Shown here piece after piece: positions 8,547-16,983 of a DNA stretch of 64,000 nt. The notes beneath the pieces were generated by a model, which was given only the letters and a program-made list of their open reading frames with translations, was not told the origin of the DNA and searched no databases. Origin of the DNA: Clostridium_B lapidicellarium. GTDB taxonomy: Bacteria > Bacillota > Clostridia > Clostridiales > Clostridiaceae. Position 1 is the stretch's first letter. Every line of letters begins with the position of its first letter. Location: positions 17,397 to 81,396 of the forward strand of contig NZ_JBGFFE010000014.1 of assembly GCF_041224415.1 (NCBI RefSeq), in the 5' to 3' direction. A program made the position numbers and the translations under genes.

Positions 8547-8771
8547 TATTTGGATGTGTGTTACAGCAACTACTGTTATCTATTTTTTTACAGAAAAATC
8601 TAAAACTATTAAATTTTAGCATTGGTTTTAAACTACTGATTTTTTGCCATTTTGTCGTCAAAAATATTGTAAGCAATTTACTTTAACTCCATATTTCATA
8701 AAGGATATATTACTTCATCGGGGATAAAATATTAATGAATTGAAAATATGTATTTTAGGAGGTAATATTTT

Positions 8772-9233
8772 ATGAAAGGTTTATTTGACAATGTTTTAGG
8801 CAATGGCAGTGACGATAATAACAAGAAGAAAAGTAAGGATAGGGAAAAACTTACGCTTCATAAGGAAGAGCTTGATATAAATAAAAGCAAAGTTCCAAAG
8901 GGTGAGGTTGAGCTGAGCAAAGAAATTGTTGAAGAACCAAAAACAGTCGATGTTCCAGTTACTCATGAAGAAGTTGTTATAGAAAGAAGACCAGTAGATA
9001 ATAAATCCAGTGATACGCCTATTAGTGATGAAAAAACCATACGCATTCCAGTCAGTGAAGAGCAGGTCAATGTAGGTAAACACACTGTGGTAACTGGAGA
9101 GGTATCTGCTCATAAACGTGAAGTTAAAGAAACAAGGAAAGTGGATGAAAAACTAAAAAGAGAAAAGGCTCGTGTAAACACAAATGGTGACGCAAATATA
9201 GTGGATGATAATACAGATCATGACTTCCGTTAG
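8772..9233 (+). CDS. DUF2382 (YsnF/AvaK) domain protein
   Basis: A 153-residue, highly charged, soluble protein. DUF2382 occupies residues about 22-140 and shows its two paired units: EKLTLHKEELDINKSKVPKGEVELSKEIVEEPKTVDVPVTHEEVVIERRPV, then IRIPVSEEQVNVGKHTVVTGEVSAHKREVKETRKV. Family members include Bacillus YsnF (general stress) and cyanobacterial AvaK. Their molecular function is not known. It stands alone behind AGGAGG, with 225 bases of AT-rich DNA before it in which I see no convincing promoter beyond TATA-like stretches. Confidence 0.85.
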   Translation: MKGLFDNVLGNGSDDNNKKKSKDREKLTLHKEELDINKSKVPKGEVELSKEIVEEPKTVDVPVTHEEVVIERRPVDNKSSDTPISDEKTIRIPVSEEQVNVGKHTVVTGEVSAHKREVKETRKVDEKLKREKARVNTNGDANIVDDNTDHDFR

Positions 9234-9245
9234 GAAATTTATCCG

Positions 9246-9407
9246 AAGGCTGCCATTGATGATACTCCCCGTTTCATAGAGTGGGAGGTAAGCACTGTCG
9301 CACGTCTGAATAAGGTGATTCTTAGGTTTGCAGTGATTTGCTTATGAAAAAATTTTTTTCATAAGCAAGTTCCATCTAAGCCTGAGAATCACTTGACCAG
9401 TGCTTAT
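9246..9407 (+). ncRNA. Structured dispersed repeat, copy A (candidate RNA element)
   Basis: This intergenic block shares both ends with a block at 24959-25150. The 5' part is AAGGCTGCCATTG, then a short hairpin (CTCCC 9265-9269 with GGGAG 9283-9287), then GGTAAGCACTG. The 3' part is CATAAGCAAGTTCCATCT ... GAGAATCACTTGA. In this copy the centre folds into a strong hairpin (TTGCTTATGAAAAAA with TTTTTTCATAAGCAA). GTGATTCTTAGG can also pair with CCTGAGAATCAC, and TAAGCACTG with CAGTGCTTA at the outer edge. No open reading frame is present. Conserved ends with compensating hairpins suggest a structured RNA or a mobile structured repeat. I do not recognise the family. Confidence 0.55.
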
Positions 9408-9429
9408 TTTGCATATACAAAATGGACAA

Positions 9430-9516
9430 AGCGATTAGCACAGGGTGCTAATTGTGGGACACCGACCCTGCATAGGCAAAGGGTTTCAGATAAACCTGAA
9501 ACCCTTTTATTTTATT
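9430..9516 (+). terminator. Hairpin-rich leader ending in a strong terminator
   Basis: After repeat copy A, a hairpin TTAGCAC-AGGG-TGCTAA is followed by AGGGT ... ACCCT pairing. Then comes a textbook terminator (GGGTTTCAG 9481-9489, loop ATAAAC, CTGAAACCC 9496-9504, T-rich run to 9516). Something transcribed through 9240-9480 is terminated here, which supports an RNA produced from copy A. The next gene starts at 9638. Confidence 0.65.
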
Positions 9517-9637
9517 GAAGCAATACGGGTTTTGGAAAGACGATGGGCAATTACAGGCCGTAATGTAGTTGATAGGCTGTGTTTCGAAAAGTGTTATAAT
9601 TGAAACTGTAGATCTCAATGGCAAAGGAGAAAAAATC

Positions 9638-10300
9638 ATGAAGATATATTTTGTCAATGGCAGTCCGAGGAAAAAATGGAATACGGGTACTGTACTGAAG
9701 AAAGCAGCGGAAGGAGCCGCATCGCAAGGTGCAGAAACAGAGCTTGTTAACTTGTATGACTTGAAATACAAGGGTTGTGTCAGTTGTTTTGCGTGTAAAA
9801 TGATAGGCGGAAAATTCCACGGTAAATGTGCTCAAAAAGATGATTTAACACCTATTCTGGAAAAATTATCTGCTGCGGATGGAATTGTTTTTGGTACACC
9901 GATTTATTTTTATAATATAACATCTGGAATGCAGGCGTTTCTGGAACGATTTTTCTTTCCGTATGATTTATACAGCAGAGAGATAGTATCTGGCTATACC
10001 CAAAAAATACCAAGCGGTTTTATCTATACAATGAATATGAGCGCAGAAAGTATGCACAAGGCAGGTATAGATACTAATGTAAAAGCCGGACAATTATTTG
10101 CGGAAGAAATTTTGGGGATGAAACCGGAAGTTTTATATGTAAATAATACCTACCAGTTTTCAAACTACAGCAAATATGAATCCTCTAAATTTTCGGAGAC
10201 AGAAAAGGCTGTATATAAACAAGCGCAATTTCCGATAGATTGCCAAAAGGCTTTTGAAATGGGACAGAAAATTGCAGAAAAAAATCTACGGGAGAAATAA
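9638..10300 (+). CDS. NADPH-dependent FMN reductase / iron-sulfur-flavoprotein-like protein
   Basis: The product is 220 residues with the flavodoxin-like fold of NADPH-dependent FMN reductases: FVNGSPRKKWNTG (phosphate loop, residues about 4-16) and GIVFGTPIYFYNITSGMQAFLERF. A cysteine cluster CVSCFACK plus a later cysteine (C-x2-C-x2-C-x10-C) resembles the compact motif of iron-sulfur flavoproteins, with a longer last gap. I used the ATG at 9638, which follows AAAGGAGA; an in-frame ATG at 9569 has no ribosome site. It may shuttle electrons to oxidised or quinone-like substrates. It stands alone between a terminator and the glutaredoxin promoter region. Confidence 0.8.
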   Translation: MKIYFVNGSPRKKWNTGTVLKKAAEGAASQGAETELVNLYDLKYKGCVSCFACKMIGGKFHGKCAQKDDLTPILEKLSAADGIVFGTPIYFYNITSGMQAFLERFFFPYDLYSREIVSGYTQKIPSGFIYTMNMSAESMHKAGIDTNVKAGQLFAEEILGMKPEVLYVNNTYQFSNYSKYESSKFSETEKAVYKQAQFPIDCQKAFEMGQKIAEKNLREK

Positions 10301-10421
10301 ATATTGGTTTCAAGTAATCGGATAGTTGAATAAATTTTTAAAATTATAGTTTCATAAATTTCTATAAGATCATATATTAATCCAGTGATATATAGTATTT
10401 GTACAAAGCATAATTAATATT

Positions 10422-10475
10422 TTATAATAATTATTATTAAAATCTATTGATAGATTTTATCAGGTGTGATATTAT
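10422..10475 (+). promoter_or_regulatory. Glutaredoxin promoter with palindrome and PerR-like box
   Basis: TTGATA (10447-10452), a 17-base spacer and TATTAT (10470-10475) form a promoter. A perfect 20-bp dyad (AAAATCTAT and ATAGATTTT around TG, 10439-10458) covers the -35. Just upstream, 10422-10436 matches the PerR consensus TTATAATNATTATAA at all but one position. The DNA is AT-rich, so chance matches are possible. Confidence 0.45.
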
Positions 10476-10511
10476 AAAACCGAAAGGGAAATATTACAAG
10501 GAGATGATTTT

Positions 10512-10742
10512 ATGAGTAAGGTTGATATATTTACAACCAGTACCTGTCCATATTGTCATAGTGCAAAGGAGTTTTTTACAAAAAACAATATAGATTTTAC
10601 AGAACACAATATAAGCACGGATTCAAATGCAAGAAAGCAGCTCATGGAGAAGGGATACAGATCCGTTCCTGTTATAGTTATAGACGGACAGTATCTTGTG
10701 GGATTCAATGAGGCAAAGGTGGCAAACCTTTTGGGTGTTTGA
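10512..10742 (+). CDS. Glutaredoxin-like protein
   Basis: A 76-residue thioredoxin-fold protein with the dithiol active site CPYC at residues 12-15, the cis-proline segment RSVPVIVIDG and GFNEAKV, all as in NrdH/glutaredoxin. It would reduce disulfides or serve a ribonucleotide or peptide-methionine reductase. The gene is preceded by AAGGAGATG and has its own promoter with a possible peroxide-responsive box. Confidence 0.9.
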   Translation: MSKVDIFTTSTCPYCHSAKEFFTKNNIDFTEHNISTDSNARKQLMEKGYRSVPVIVIDGQYLVGFNEAKVANLLGV

Positions 10743-10783
10743 TGATGTGGTAAATATGAGGGCCTTATAGAAGTTTAAAAATG

Positions 10784-10830
10784 GTGTTGTAAAATTACTC
10801 ATCAGGGTAGCTTTACAGCACTTCATTTTT
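10784..10830. terminator. Bidirectional terminator between glutaredoxin and deformylase
   Basis: GTGTTGTAAA (10784-10793) pairs with TTTACAGCAC (10812-10821). It is followed by a T-rich tract on the plus strand, and by an A/T-rich tract on the other. The flanking genes converge. Confidence 0.6.
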
Positions 10831-10838
10831 ATATTCCC

Positions 10839-11318
10839 TTATTTTTTTAGATAGAAGGATCTGTTGTTTACGGCTCTCATTGTTGCCAGTATTCCATCGA
10901 GGTGATCATATTCATGCTGTATCAGTTCCGATAGATCTCCTTGAAATTTTATTGTTTTATCCATGAAATTTATATCTTTGTACATCACGGTACATTTTTT
11001 ATATCGTTTGACTTTTACCAGCAGGTTTGGAAAGGACATGCAGTCATCCACAACTTCCATCATCTCATTATTGTCAAATTTAAGTATGGGATTGATAAAA
11101 ACCATGGGTTTGTCGATATACATGTATATCAACCTTTTAAATATTCCAATCTGCGGCGCTGCAATTGCCCTTCCTGCGTTATATTTTTTGCGGAAATCAA
11201 TTAAGGTATCGTGCAAATCCGAAACAGTCTCCTTTACTGCATCCATTTCCTCTTTCGCAACAGGAAGGCTTTTCTTATATAGATCTTCATTTCCAAGTAA
11301 CAGTATTTCTTTTATCAT
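10839..11318 (-). CDS. def: Peptide deformylase
   Basis: The product is 159 residues. Motif 1 reads GRAIAAPQIG (about residues 41-50). Motif 3 (QHEYDHLDG) supplies the HExxH metal-binding histidines and catalytic glutamate. Motif 2, normally EGCLS, is DDCMS here: the metal-ligand cysteine is kept but the flanking Glu-Gly is changed. It removes the N-formyl group from nascent proteins. I chose the internal ATG at 11318 because AAAGGAGAG lies just before it; the longer frame to 11357 has no ribosome site. It is transcribed alone, away from the fmt/pri genes that often accompany def, so it may be a second copy. Confidence 0.87.
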   Translation of the reverse strand: MIKEILLLGNEDLYKKSLPVAKEEMDAVKETVSDLHDTLIDFRKKYNAGRAIAAPQIGIFKRLIYMYIDKPMVFINPILKFDNNEMMEVVDDCMSFPNLLVKVKRYKKCTVMYKDINFMDKTIKFQGDLSELIQHEYDHLDGILATMRAVNNRSFYLKK

Positions 11319-11420
11319 AAAACGCTCTCCTTTACATGTGATATATATTTGATACAATATTACTATATAATTGTTACTATAAAAAGGTATAATTTTTATA
11401 AAAATTATGGGGATGATTTT

Positions 11421-12591
11421 ATGGAAATACCGGTGTTCATTGAAAAGAACAGTGAAAAATCGCTGTATATTCAGATATATGGATGCTACAAAAAAGCTAT
11501 ACTGGAAGGTATACTTAAAAAAGATGATAGATTGGAATCTATAATACAGCTTAAGAACAGGCTTTGTATCAGCAGAAACACAGTTCAGGCGGCGTATAAT
11601 CAGCTGTTGTGTGAGGGCTATATTTATAGTAAAAAGGGCAGTGGTTATTATGTGGGAGCTATAGATAAACAGATAAAAACCGTCAAGAGAGAAAATATAC
11701 CCTTAAAGCTCAAACCGCTGAGAAGTATTCATATAGATGAGAGGCCATATTCCTATAATTTTAAACCCGGCTCGGTGGAGCACAGCAGTTTTCCATTTGC
11801 GAGCTGGAGAAAAATTGAGCAGGGTATTATGAAAAAAGAAAATATAGGCATATTGACCTATTCGGATCCCAGAGGTGAATTTGAATTGAGAAATCAGATT
11901 GCAGATTATGTCAAAAGTTCAAGAGGGGTGGCTTGTTCTTCTGAACAGATAATTGTAGGTGCAGGGACACAGACTTTGATGGCTATATTATGCGACCTGC
12001 TTGGTGAGTATTATAATATGACAGCGAATTTAGATATAATGTAAATCCAATACCTTCACTTCAAAGCCTGGATAATGAAAATAGAGTGATCTATCTTGGA
12101 ACTTTTTCAAAAACTCTTTTTCCCGGAATGCATGTTGGATATATGATTTTACCTGAAAGCATAATGAAGCTTTTTATTGAAGAAGGAAGCTTTATAAATC
12201 AAACTGCATCCAAAATTCATCAGCTGACAATTGCAGAATTTATGAAGGAGGGACTATTGAAGCTCATCTCAGGAAAATGAGAAACATATATGCTAGAAAG
12301 CAGCAGTTTCTTACAGACTGTATAAAAAATGAATTTGGAGAAAATGCCGCTATCTATGGTGATAAAGCAGGACTCAACGTTGTACTTCAGGTGAAAAGCA
12401 GGTTTGATGAGCCTGAATTGATAGATAGAGCTCTGGAAAAAGGGGTTAAAGTCTACCCTGTATCCTTTTACTATTTTGATAAAGATAATTATAAGAAGCA
12501 TAATATGGTGTTGATGGGATATGGGCATCTGAGTTTTGAGGAGATAAGAAATGGAATAAGGTTTTTAAAAAAAAGTCTGGTTTTGAGTTGA
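11421..12591 (+). pseudogene. Decayed MocR/PdxR-type regulator (GntR-aminotransferase fusion)
   Basis: The intact part starts at ATG 11421 with a GntR winged helix (residues about 10-75: LCISRNTVQAAYNQLLCEGYIYSKKGSGYYV) and the first part of an aminotransferase domain, then stops at 12044. Two bases out of frame, the sequence resumes with DSEFRYNVNPIPSLQSLDNENRVIYLGTFSKTLFPG, so the part between QTLMAILCDLLGE and DYDSEF, normally about 80-100 residues, is deleted. A second break near 12258-12262 (CTATTGAAG lacks one base relative to an uninterrupted EAHLRKMRNIYARK) moves the tail to a third frame ending at 12591. The PLP-binding lysine region (TFSKTL) survives. The gene cannot make a working MocR protein. 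Confidence 0.88.
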
Positions 12592-12620
12592 ATATTTCAT
12601 AATGCAAGGTATGGCTTAAA

Positions 12621-12650
12621 ATAAGGGAGTGGACACAAGTCCACTCTTAT
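12621..12650 (-). terminator. Terminator of the YitT gene
   Basis: GAGTGGAC and GTCCACTC around an ACAA loop, extended by ATAAG/CTTAT with a small bulge. Read on the minus strand it is followed by CCCTTATTTTAAG. Confidence 0.6.
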
Positions 12651-12666
12651 CCAATGCATATTCTGA

Positions 12667-13497
12667 TTAAGCAGCACCAAATCCCTTTCCATAGGCTTCG
12701 TAGGAATTTTGTATTAGGACCAGGGCATTTACATCGACTTCTCTCACTATCCTCTTGAGCTTTACAAGTTCTGTATTTGTGACGAGACACATTAATATAT
12801 CACGTTTATCATCCGTGTATCCGCCTCTTGCCTCAATTTTGGTAGTACCCCCATGTAGCTTGGTCAAGATTAAATCGTTGATTTCTTCAGTTTTATCTGA
12901 AATTATAAATACGGATTTGGAATCAGTAAATCCCTTGATATATATATCTGTGACCCTTCCGATTAAATATACTGTAACCATGCCATATAGAGCTTTTTCT
13001 ATACCAAAGACAAAACAGGTTAGTATTACTATGGACATATCTAAGCTCATCATTACTTTACCTACGGGTTTATGGGCATATTTGCATATGATTTTAGCTA
13101 TGGTATCTGTACCTCCTACGGAAGATTGCTTGCTTAAAAGCATTCCAACGCCGACCCCTGTAAATACCCCGCCCAATAGGGATGACAGTAGAATATCATG
13201 TGTAAAGGGAGTAATGCTGCTGGTTAATTCTACTAATATCGGAACAAGAAAGGCTCCTAAAGCTGTATTTAGTACAAATTTTTTCCCAAGTGTCAACAAC
13301 CCTATTATGAAAATTGGTATATTGAAAAGACCCATAATTATTGATTTCTTTATATGCGTTACAGATTCCAGTACAATTGCAAGTCCGGAAACTCCACCTG
13401 GTACGATTTTATGCGGCGCAAGAAAGGCATTTAAAGCAAATGAAATTAAAAATAGTCCAAATAAAATTACAGCTAAATCCCATGCATTTTGTTTCAT
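12667..13497 (-). CDS. YitT-family membrane protein (DUF161 + DUF2179)
   Basis: 276 residues: about six membrane segments in the first 170 residues, with the family motif FLAPHKIVPGGVSGLAIVL near residue 25 and SSVGGTDTIAKII near residue 125. A soluble DUF2179 domain follows (about 195-270, FIISDKTEEINDLILTKLHGGTTKIEARGGYTDDKRDILMCLV). YitT proteins are widespread in Firmicutes with no settled function. ATG follows GGGGGAGAG. The 180-base leader contains a terminator-like hairpin, so expression may be attenuated. Confidence 0.88.
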   Translation of the reverse strand: MKQNAWDLAVILFGLFLISFALNAFLAPHKIVPGGVSGLAIVLESVTHIKKSIIMGLFNIPIFIIGLLTLGKKFVLNTALGAFLVPILVELTSSITPFTHDILLSSLLGGVFTGVGVGMLLSKQSSVGGTDTIAKIICKYAHKPVGKVMMSLDMSIVILTCFVFGIEKALYGMVTVYLIGRVTDIYIKGFTDSKSVFIISDKTEEINDLILTKLHGGTTKIEARGGYTDDKRDILMCLVTNTELVKLKRIVREVDVNALVLIQNSYEAYGKGFGAA

Positions 13498-13530
13498 TCC
13501 ACTCTCCCCCTATTTTAAAATATTGACACT

Positions 13531-13564
13531 ATAAAAGCCCTCCGTCCCTTTTGGGATGAAAGAC
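13531..13564 (-). promoter_or_regulatory. Attenuator-like hairpin in the yitT leader
   Basis: On the minus strand GTCTTTCATCCC pairs with GGGACGGAGGGC across an AAAA loop (one mismatch, three G-T pairs) and is followed by TTTTAT. It lies between the promoter (13686-13714) and the start codon at 13497. It would stop transcription unless an upstream element disrupts it. Confidence 0.55.
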
Positions 13565-13685
13565 TCTGTTAACAAAGCAGATCTTATATGATGTTAATAG
13601 ATTAATATTGCTATCAATTATATAGTAATTTATACTTTAAAGGTGCATTTGCCGAATAACCTCTTGATTACAATTCATAGTATCC

Positions 13686-13714
13686 ATTATAGTGAATTAT
13701 AGTGCATATATCAA
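13686..13714 (-). promoter_or_regulatory. Promoter of the yitT gene
   Basis: On the minus strand, TTGATA (13709-13714), a 17-base spacer and TATAAT (13686-13691). It leaves a leader of about 180 nucleotides before the ATG. The 13498-13826 gap otherwise holds AT-rich DNA serving the divergent recQ start. Confidence 0.65.
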
Positions 13715-13826
13715 GATAATATTCGTTAAATTAAATAATATTTTTATATACATTTTTCAAGACGGATAACAGCTTTATATGTTATAATTTGTTTGAAAAA
13801 TAACAGTATACATAGAGGTGAAATAA

Positions 13827-15983
13827 TTGAATAACAGCGCCTTGAAAGTTTTAAATAAATATTACGGGTATGATAATTTCAGGGGAGATCAAAATGAGGT
13901 AATTGAAAGCATATTGAATGGAAGAGATACTATGGCTATAATGCCTACAGGCGGAGGTAAATCCCTGTGCTATCAGATACCGGCACTTCTTTTTAAAGGT
14001 ATAACCATTGTAATATCCCCACTCATTTCTCTTATGAAAGATCAGGTGGACAGTATAAAGACACTTGGGATAAGAGCTGCTTATATAAACAGTTCCATTG
14101 CTCAGGATGAAATTTTAAATATATGTTCTTCCTTAAAAAATGGAGGTGTAAAAATATTGTATGTAGCCCCGGAAAGATTGGAATCTCCTGATTTTTGCAG
14201 TATTATCAAAAACCTGCCTGTTTCACAGGTGGCAGTGGACGAAGCTCACTGTGTATCTCAATGGGGGCACGATTTCAGGGTAAGTTATACATATATCTGG
14301 AAGTTCATAGAGTGCTTTTCTAGAAGGCCTGTGGTTACTGCATTTACGGCTACTGCTACAGATGAAGTGCGTGAAGATATTGTGAAACAGATACATATGA
14401 AAGATCCTGCTGTGTTCATATCTGGATTTGACAGGGAAAATTTAAAGTTATGCTGTTTGAAAGTTGGAAATAGATTTGAATATGTACTTGATTATATCAA
14501 GGCAAATTTGGGACAGTCGGGCATAATATATTCGGCTACTAGAAAAAAAGTAGATAATTTATATGAAAAACTTAAAGCTAATGGAATATCAGTTGGAAAG
14601 TATCATGCAGGTTTGTCAGCTGAAGATAGGAAGAAGAATCAGGAGGATTTTGTCTATGACAGGGTAGACGTCATAGTTGCCACTAATGCTTTTGGAATGG
14701 GAATAGATAAGTCGAATGTGAGATTCGTGATACATTATAATATGCCGAAGAATATAGAAAGCTATTATCAGGAAATAGGACGGGCGGGACGTGACGGCGA
14801 AAAAAGTGAATGCATACTCATGTTTTCACCTCAGGATGTAATCACCCAGAAGTATTTGATAGAGACTAGTATACAGTCGCCGGCCAGAAGGATGAATGAA
14901 TATAAAAAACTCCAATCTATGGTTGATTTTGTCCATTATAATGGATGTTTGAGGAAATATATACTCAATTATTTTGGCGAGCATGTCGATTATGATGAAT
15001 GTGGAAATTGCAGCAATTGTATAAGAGAGGGAAAATATGTAGATAAAACTGTGGATTCCCAGAAAGTGCTCTCTTGTATTTACAGAATGAAGAGGGAGTT
15101 TGGTGTAAATATGATAGTGGACGTTTTAAGAGGTTCTACCCAGAAAAAGGTGCTTCAATATGGATTTGACAAGATATCCACTTATGGGATAATGAAAAAT
15201 TATTCGAAAAATGGACTTTCAAATTTTATAAACACACTTATAGCTCAGGGCTATATTTCTTTAAAAGAAGGAGAATATCCAACAGTGATATTGAATTCTA
15301 ATTCTGTGAAAATACTGAAGGGAAAGGAAAAAGTGGTTTTGAAGGAACCTACGAAGGTGGAAAAGATAACTGTAAACAGTAATTTGTTTGAATTGCTCAG
15401 GAATTGCAGGAGGGAAATAGCCAGAGGGGAGGGAGTACCTCCTTATTTAATATTTTCTGATACCACTTTAAGGGAGATTAGCAGCAGATACCCTGTAACT
15501 TCAAAGCAGATGCTTGATATATCCGGAGTTGGTGAATTGAAACTCAAGAAATATGGTGACATATTCTTAAAAATTGTCAGGGAATATGTAGAAAAAAACA
15601 ATATAAAATCCAACTGGTACTTTAAAGGGAATCTTTCAGAAGTCGGCAGCAGAAAAAATGGCAAGTTGAAAACTTTTGAAATTACCGTAAACATGCTTGA
15701 TGAAAATATGGGAATAGATGAGATCTCCAGTAAAAGAGGTCTTACCGTATCTACAATATTATCGCATATAATGAAGTATGTGGAACAGGGAAACAAACTC
15801 AATGTGAAAATGAATTTTGACAGCCTGTTTTCGAAAGAAGAAGAAAATATGATTGTACAGGTTATAAAAAAGATAGGCATGGACAGGTTAAAGCCCGTTA
15901 AAGAATCTCTGCCAGACAGTATAAGCTATGATAAAATAAAGGCAGTTATACTTAAAGATTATATTCTAAAAGATAATAGTTGA
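13827..15983 (+). CDS. recQ: ATP-dependent DNA helicase RecQ
   Basis: A 718-residue protein starting with TTG behind AGAGGTG. Domains in order: a DEAD/DEAH helicase core (Walker A MPTGGGKS about 39-46; VDEAHCVSQWGHDFR with the aromatic-rich loop); helicase C domain (ATNAFGMGIDKSNVRFVIHYNMP, QEIGRAGRDG); a zinc-binding RQC region with a C-x16-C-x2-C-x2-C pattern ending YDECGNCSNC; an HRDC domain (about 515-590); and a C-terminal helix-turn-helix (about 620-715) found in many clostridial RecQ proteins. It unwinds recombination intermediates and stalled forks. It is monocistronic with its own terminator. Confidence 0.95.
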   Translation: MNNSALKVLNKYYGYDNFRGDQNEVIESILNGRDTMAIMPTGGGKSLCYQIPALLFKGITIVISPLISLMKDQVDSIKTLGIRAAYINSSIAQDEILNICSSLKNGGVKILYVAPERLESPDFCSIIKNLPVSQVAVDEAHCVSQWGHDFRVSYTYIWKFIECFSRRPVVTAFTATATDEVREDIVKQIHMKDPAVFISGFDRENLKLCCLKVGNRFEYVLDYIKANLGQSGIIYSATRKKVDNLYEKLKANGISVGKYHAGLSAEDRKKNQEDFVYDRVDVIVATNAFGMGIDKSNVRFVIHYNMPKNIESYYQEIGRAGRDGEKSECILMFSPQDVITQKYLIETSIQSPARRMNEYKKLQSMVDFVHYNGCLRKYILNYFGEHVDYDECGNCSNCIREGKYVDKTVDSQKVLSCIYRMKREFGVNMIVDVLRGSTQKKVLQYGFDKISTYGIMKNYSKNGLSNFINTLIAQGYISLKEGEYPTVILNSNSVKILKGKEKVVLKEPTKVEKITVNSNLFELLRNCRREIARGEGVPPYLIFSDTTLREISSRYPVTSKQMLDISGVGELKLKKYGDIFLKIVREYVEKNNIKSNWYFKGNLSEVGSRKNGKLKTFEITVNMLDENMGIDEISSKRGLTVSTILSHIMKYVEQGNKLNVKMNFDSLFSKEEENMIVQVIKKIGMDRLKPVKESLPDSISYDKIKAVILKDYILKDNS

Positions 15984-15998
15984 ATTTAAGCTGATACA

Positions 15999-16045
15999 GG
16001 CTTCCTTGCAGATCTTATTTTACGAGGAAGCCCTCTTCTATTTTC
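15999..16045 (+). terminator. Terminator of recQ
   Basis: GGCTTCCT (15999-16006) pairs with AGGAAGCC (16025-16032), followed by a T-rich tract. Confidence 0.75.
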
Positions 16046-16094
16046 AAGCCTAAATTTTTACAATAAATAATTTCATCAAATATATGAAAACATA

Positions 16095-16123
16095 TTGCAT
16101 TATTATTAATATTTATGTATAAT
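16095..16123 (+). promoter_or_regulatory. Promoter of the solute-binding-argF-carAB operon, shared design with 36550
   Basis: TTGCAT (16095-16100), 17-base spacer, TATAAT (16118-16123). The spacer and flanks match almost base for base those at 36550-36578 in front of a paralogous binding-protein gene: both contain TAATATTTA and then TGTATAATTAT. The pair of TGNAT-AT-rich half sites resembles tandem ARG boxes, but this is an inference. Confidence 0.6.
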
Positions 16124-16164
16124 TATAAAATATATCAATAGATTATAATTTAGGGGGATTGGTA

Positions 16165-16965
16165 ATGAAGAAGATAATGGCAGCTGCGGTTGTAATTATT
16201 TTTGGTATTGTATTATTTACAGCATGTGGGCAAACTAATATGAACGATGCAAATTCAAATTTGCTGAATAAAGTTAAAAAGTCCGGTAAAATCACTATAG
16301 GGACGGAAGAAGGGTATCCTCCAATGGAGTTTAGAGATGGCAGTGGTAAACTGGTGGGATTTGACGTGGATTTTTCCAATGAAGTTGCCAGAAGATTAGG
16401 AGTCAAAGCAAATTTTTTGGTGATGGATTTTAACGGACTTATATTGGCCCTTGATTCAAATAAATTTGATGCTGCCGTTGCTTCCATAAGTATAACTGAT
16501 GAGCGTAAGAAAAACACAGATTTTTCTGTGCCATATATAAATGGAGGACAGATCATTACTGTAAAGAATGAAAGGAAGGATATAAAAGGGGTAAATGATT
16601 TAAAAGGAAAAGTTGCAGCTTGCGAATTGGGAACTACGGGGGAAAAGGTTGCAGATGGAATTAAAGGAGTAAAGGAACTGAAGAAGTATGACAAGATAAC
16701 TGAGGCTTTTCAAGATATGTCCATAGGCAGGGTGGATGCCGCTATAATCGATAAGCAGGTTGGCGGATACTATATTCAGAAGAAAAAGGGTCAGTTTAAA
16801 ATGCTTCCCGGAGAATTGAGCAGGGAACCTATGGGAATAGCCTATAGAAAAAATGATGATTCACTGAAAAAAGAAGTGGATAAAATCATAGGGGACATGA
16901 AAAAGGATGGAACACTTTCTAAGCTCTCGGTAAAATGGTTTGGATTTGATGCGTATAAAAAATGA
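16165..16965 (+). CDS. Family 3 amino-acid-binding lipoprotein (ABC transporter)
   Basis: 266 residues. A lipoprotein signal peptide (MKKIMAAAVVIIFGIVLFTAC) has its lipobox cysteine at residue 21. The mature part has the family 3 binding signatures GTEEGYPPMEFRDGSGKLVGFDVDFSNEVARRLG and DAAVASISITDERKKNTDFSVPYINGGQ. ATG 16165 is correctly spaced from GGGGG, unlike the TTG six bases earlier. It lies 18 bases before argF, so it is read with the citrulline/arginine genes and probably binds arginine, ornithine or a related amino acid. No permease or ATPase gene is adjacent, so it must use a transporter encoded elsewhere. Confidence 0.87.
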   Translation: MKKIMAAAVVIIFGIVLFTACGQTNMNDANSNLLNKVKKSGKITIGTEEGYPPMEFRDGSGKLVGFDVDFSNEVARRLGVKANFLVMDFNGLILALDSNKFDAAVASISITDERKKNTDFSVPYINGGQIITVKNERKDIKGVNDLKGKVAACELGTTGEKVADGIKGVKELKKYDKITEAFQDMSIGRVDAAIIDKQVGGYYIQKKKGQFKMLPGELSREPMGIAYRKNDDSLKKEVDKIIGDMKKDGTLSKLSVKWFGFDAYKK

Positions 16966-16983
16966 TATTAGGAGGAAATATTT

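Noticed and set aside
13498..13680. T-box, S-box or preQ1 riboswitch in the yitT leader
   Set aside because: The terminator resembles T-box terminators, but the T-box core (GGTGG-ACCGCG) and the other aptamer signatures are absent.
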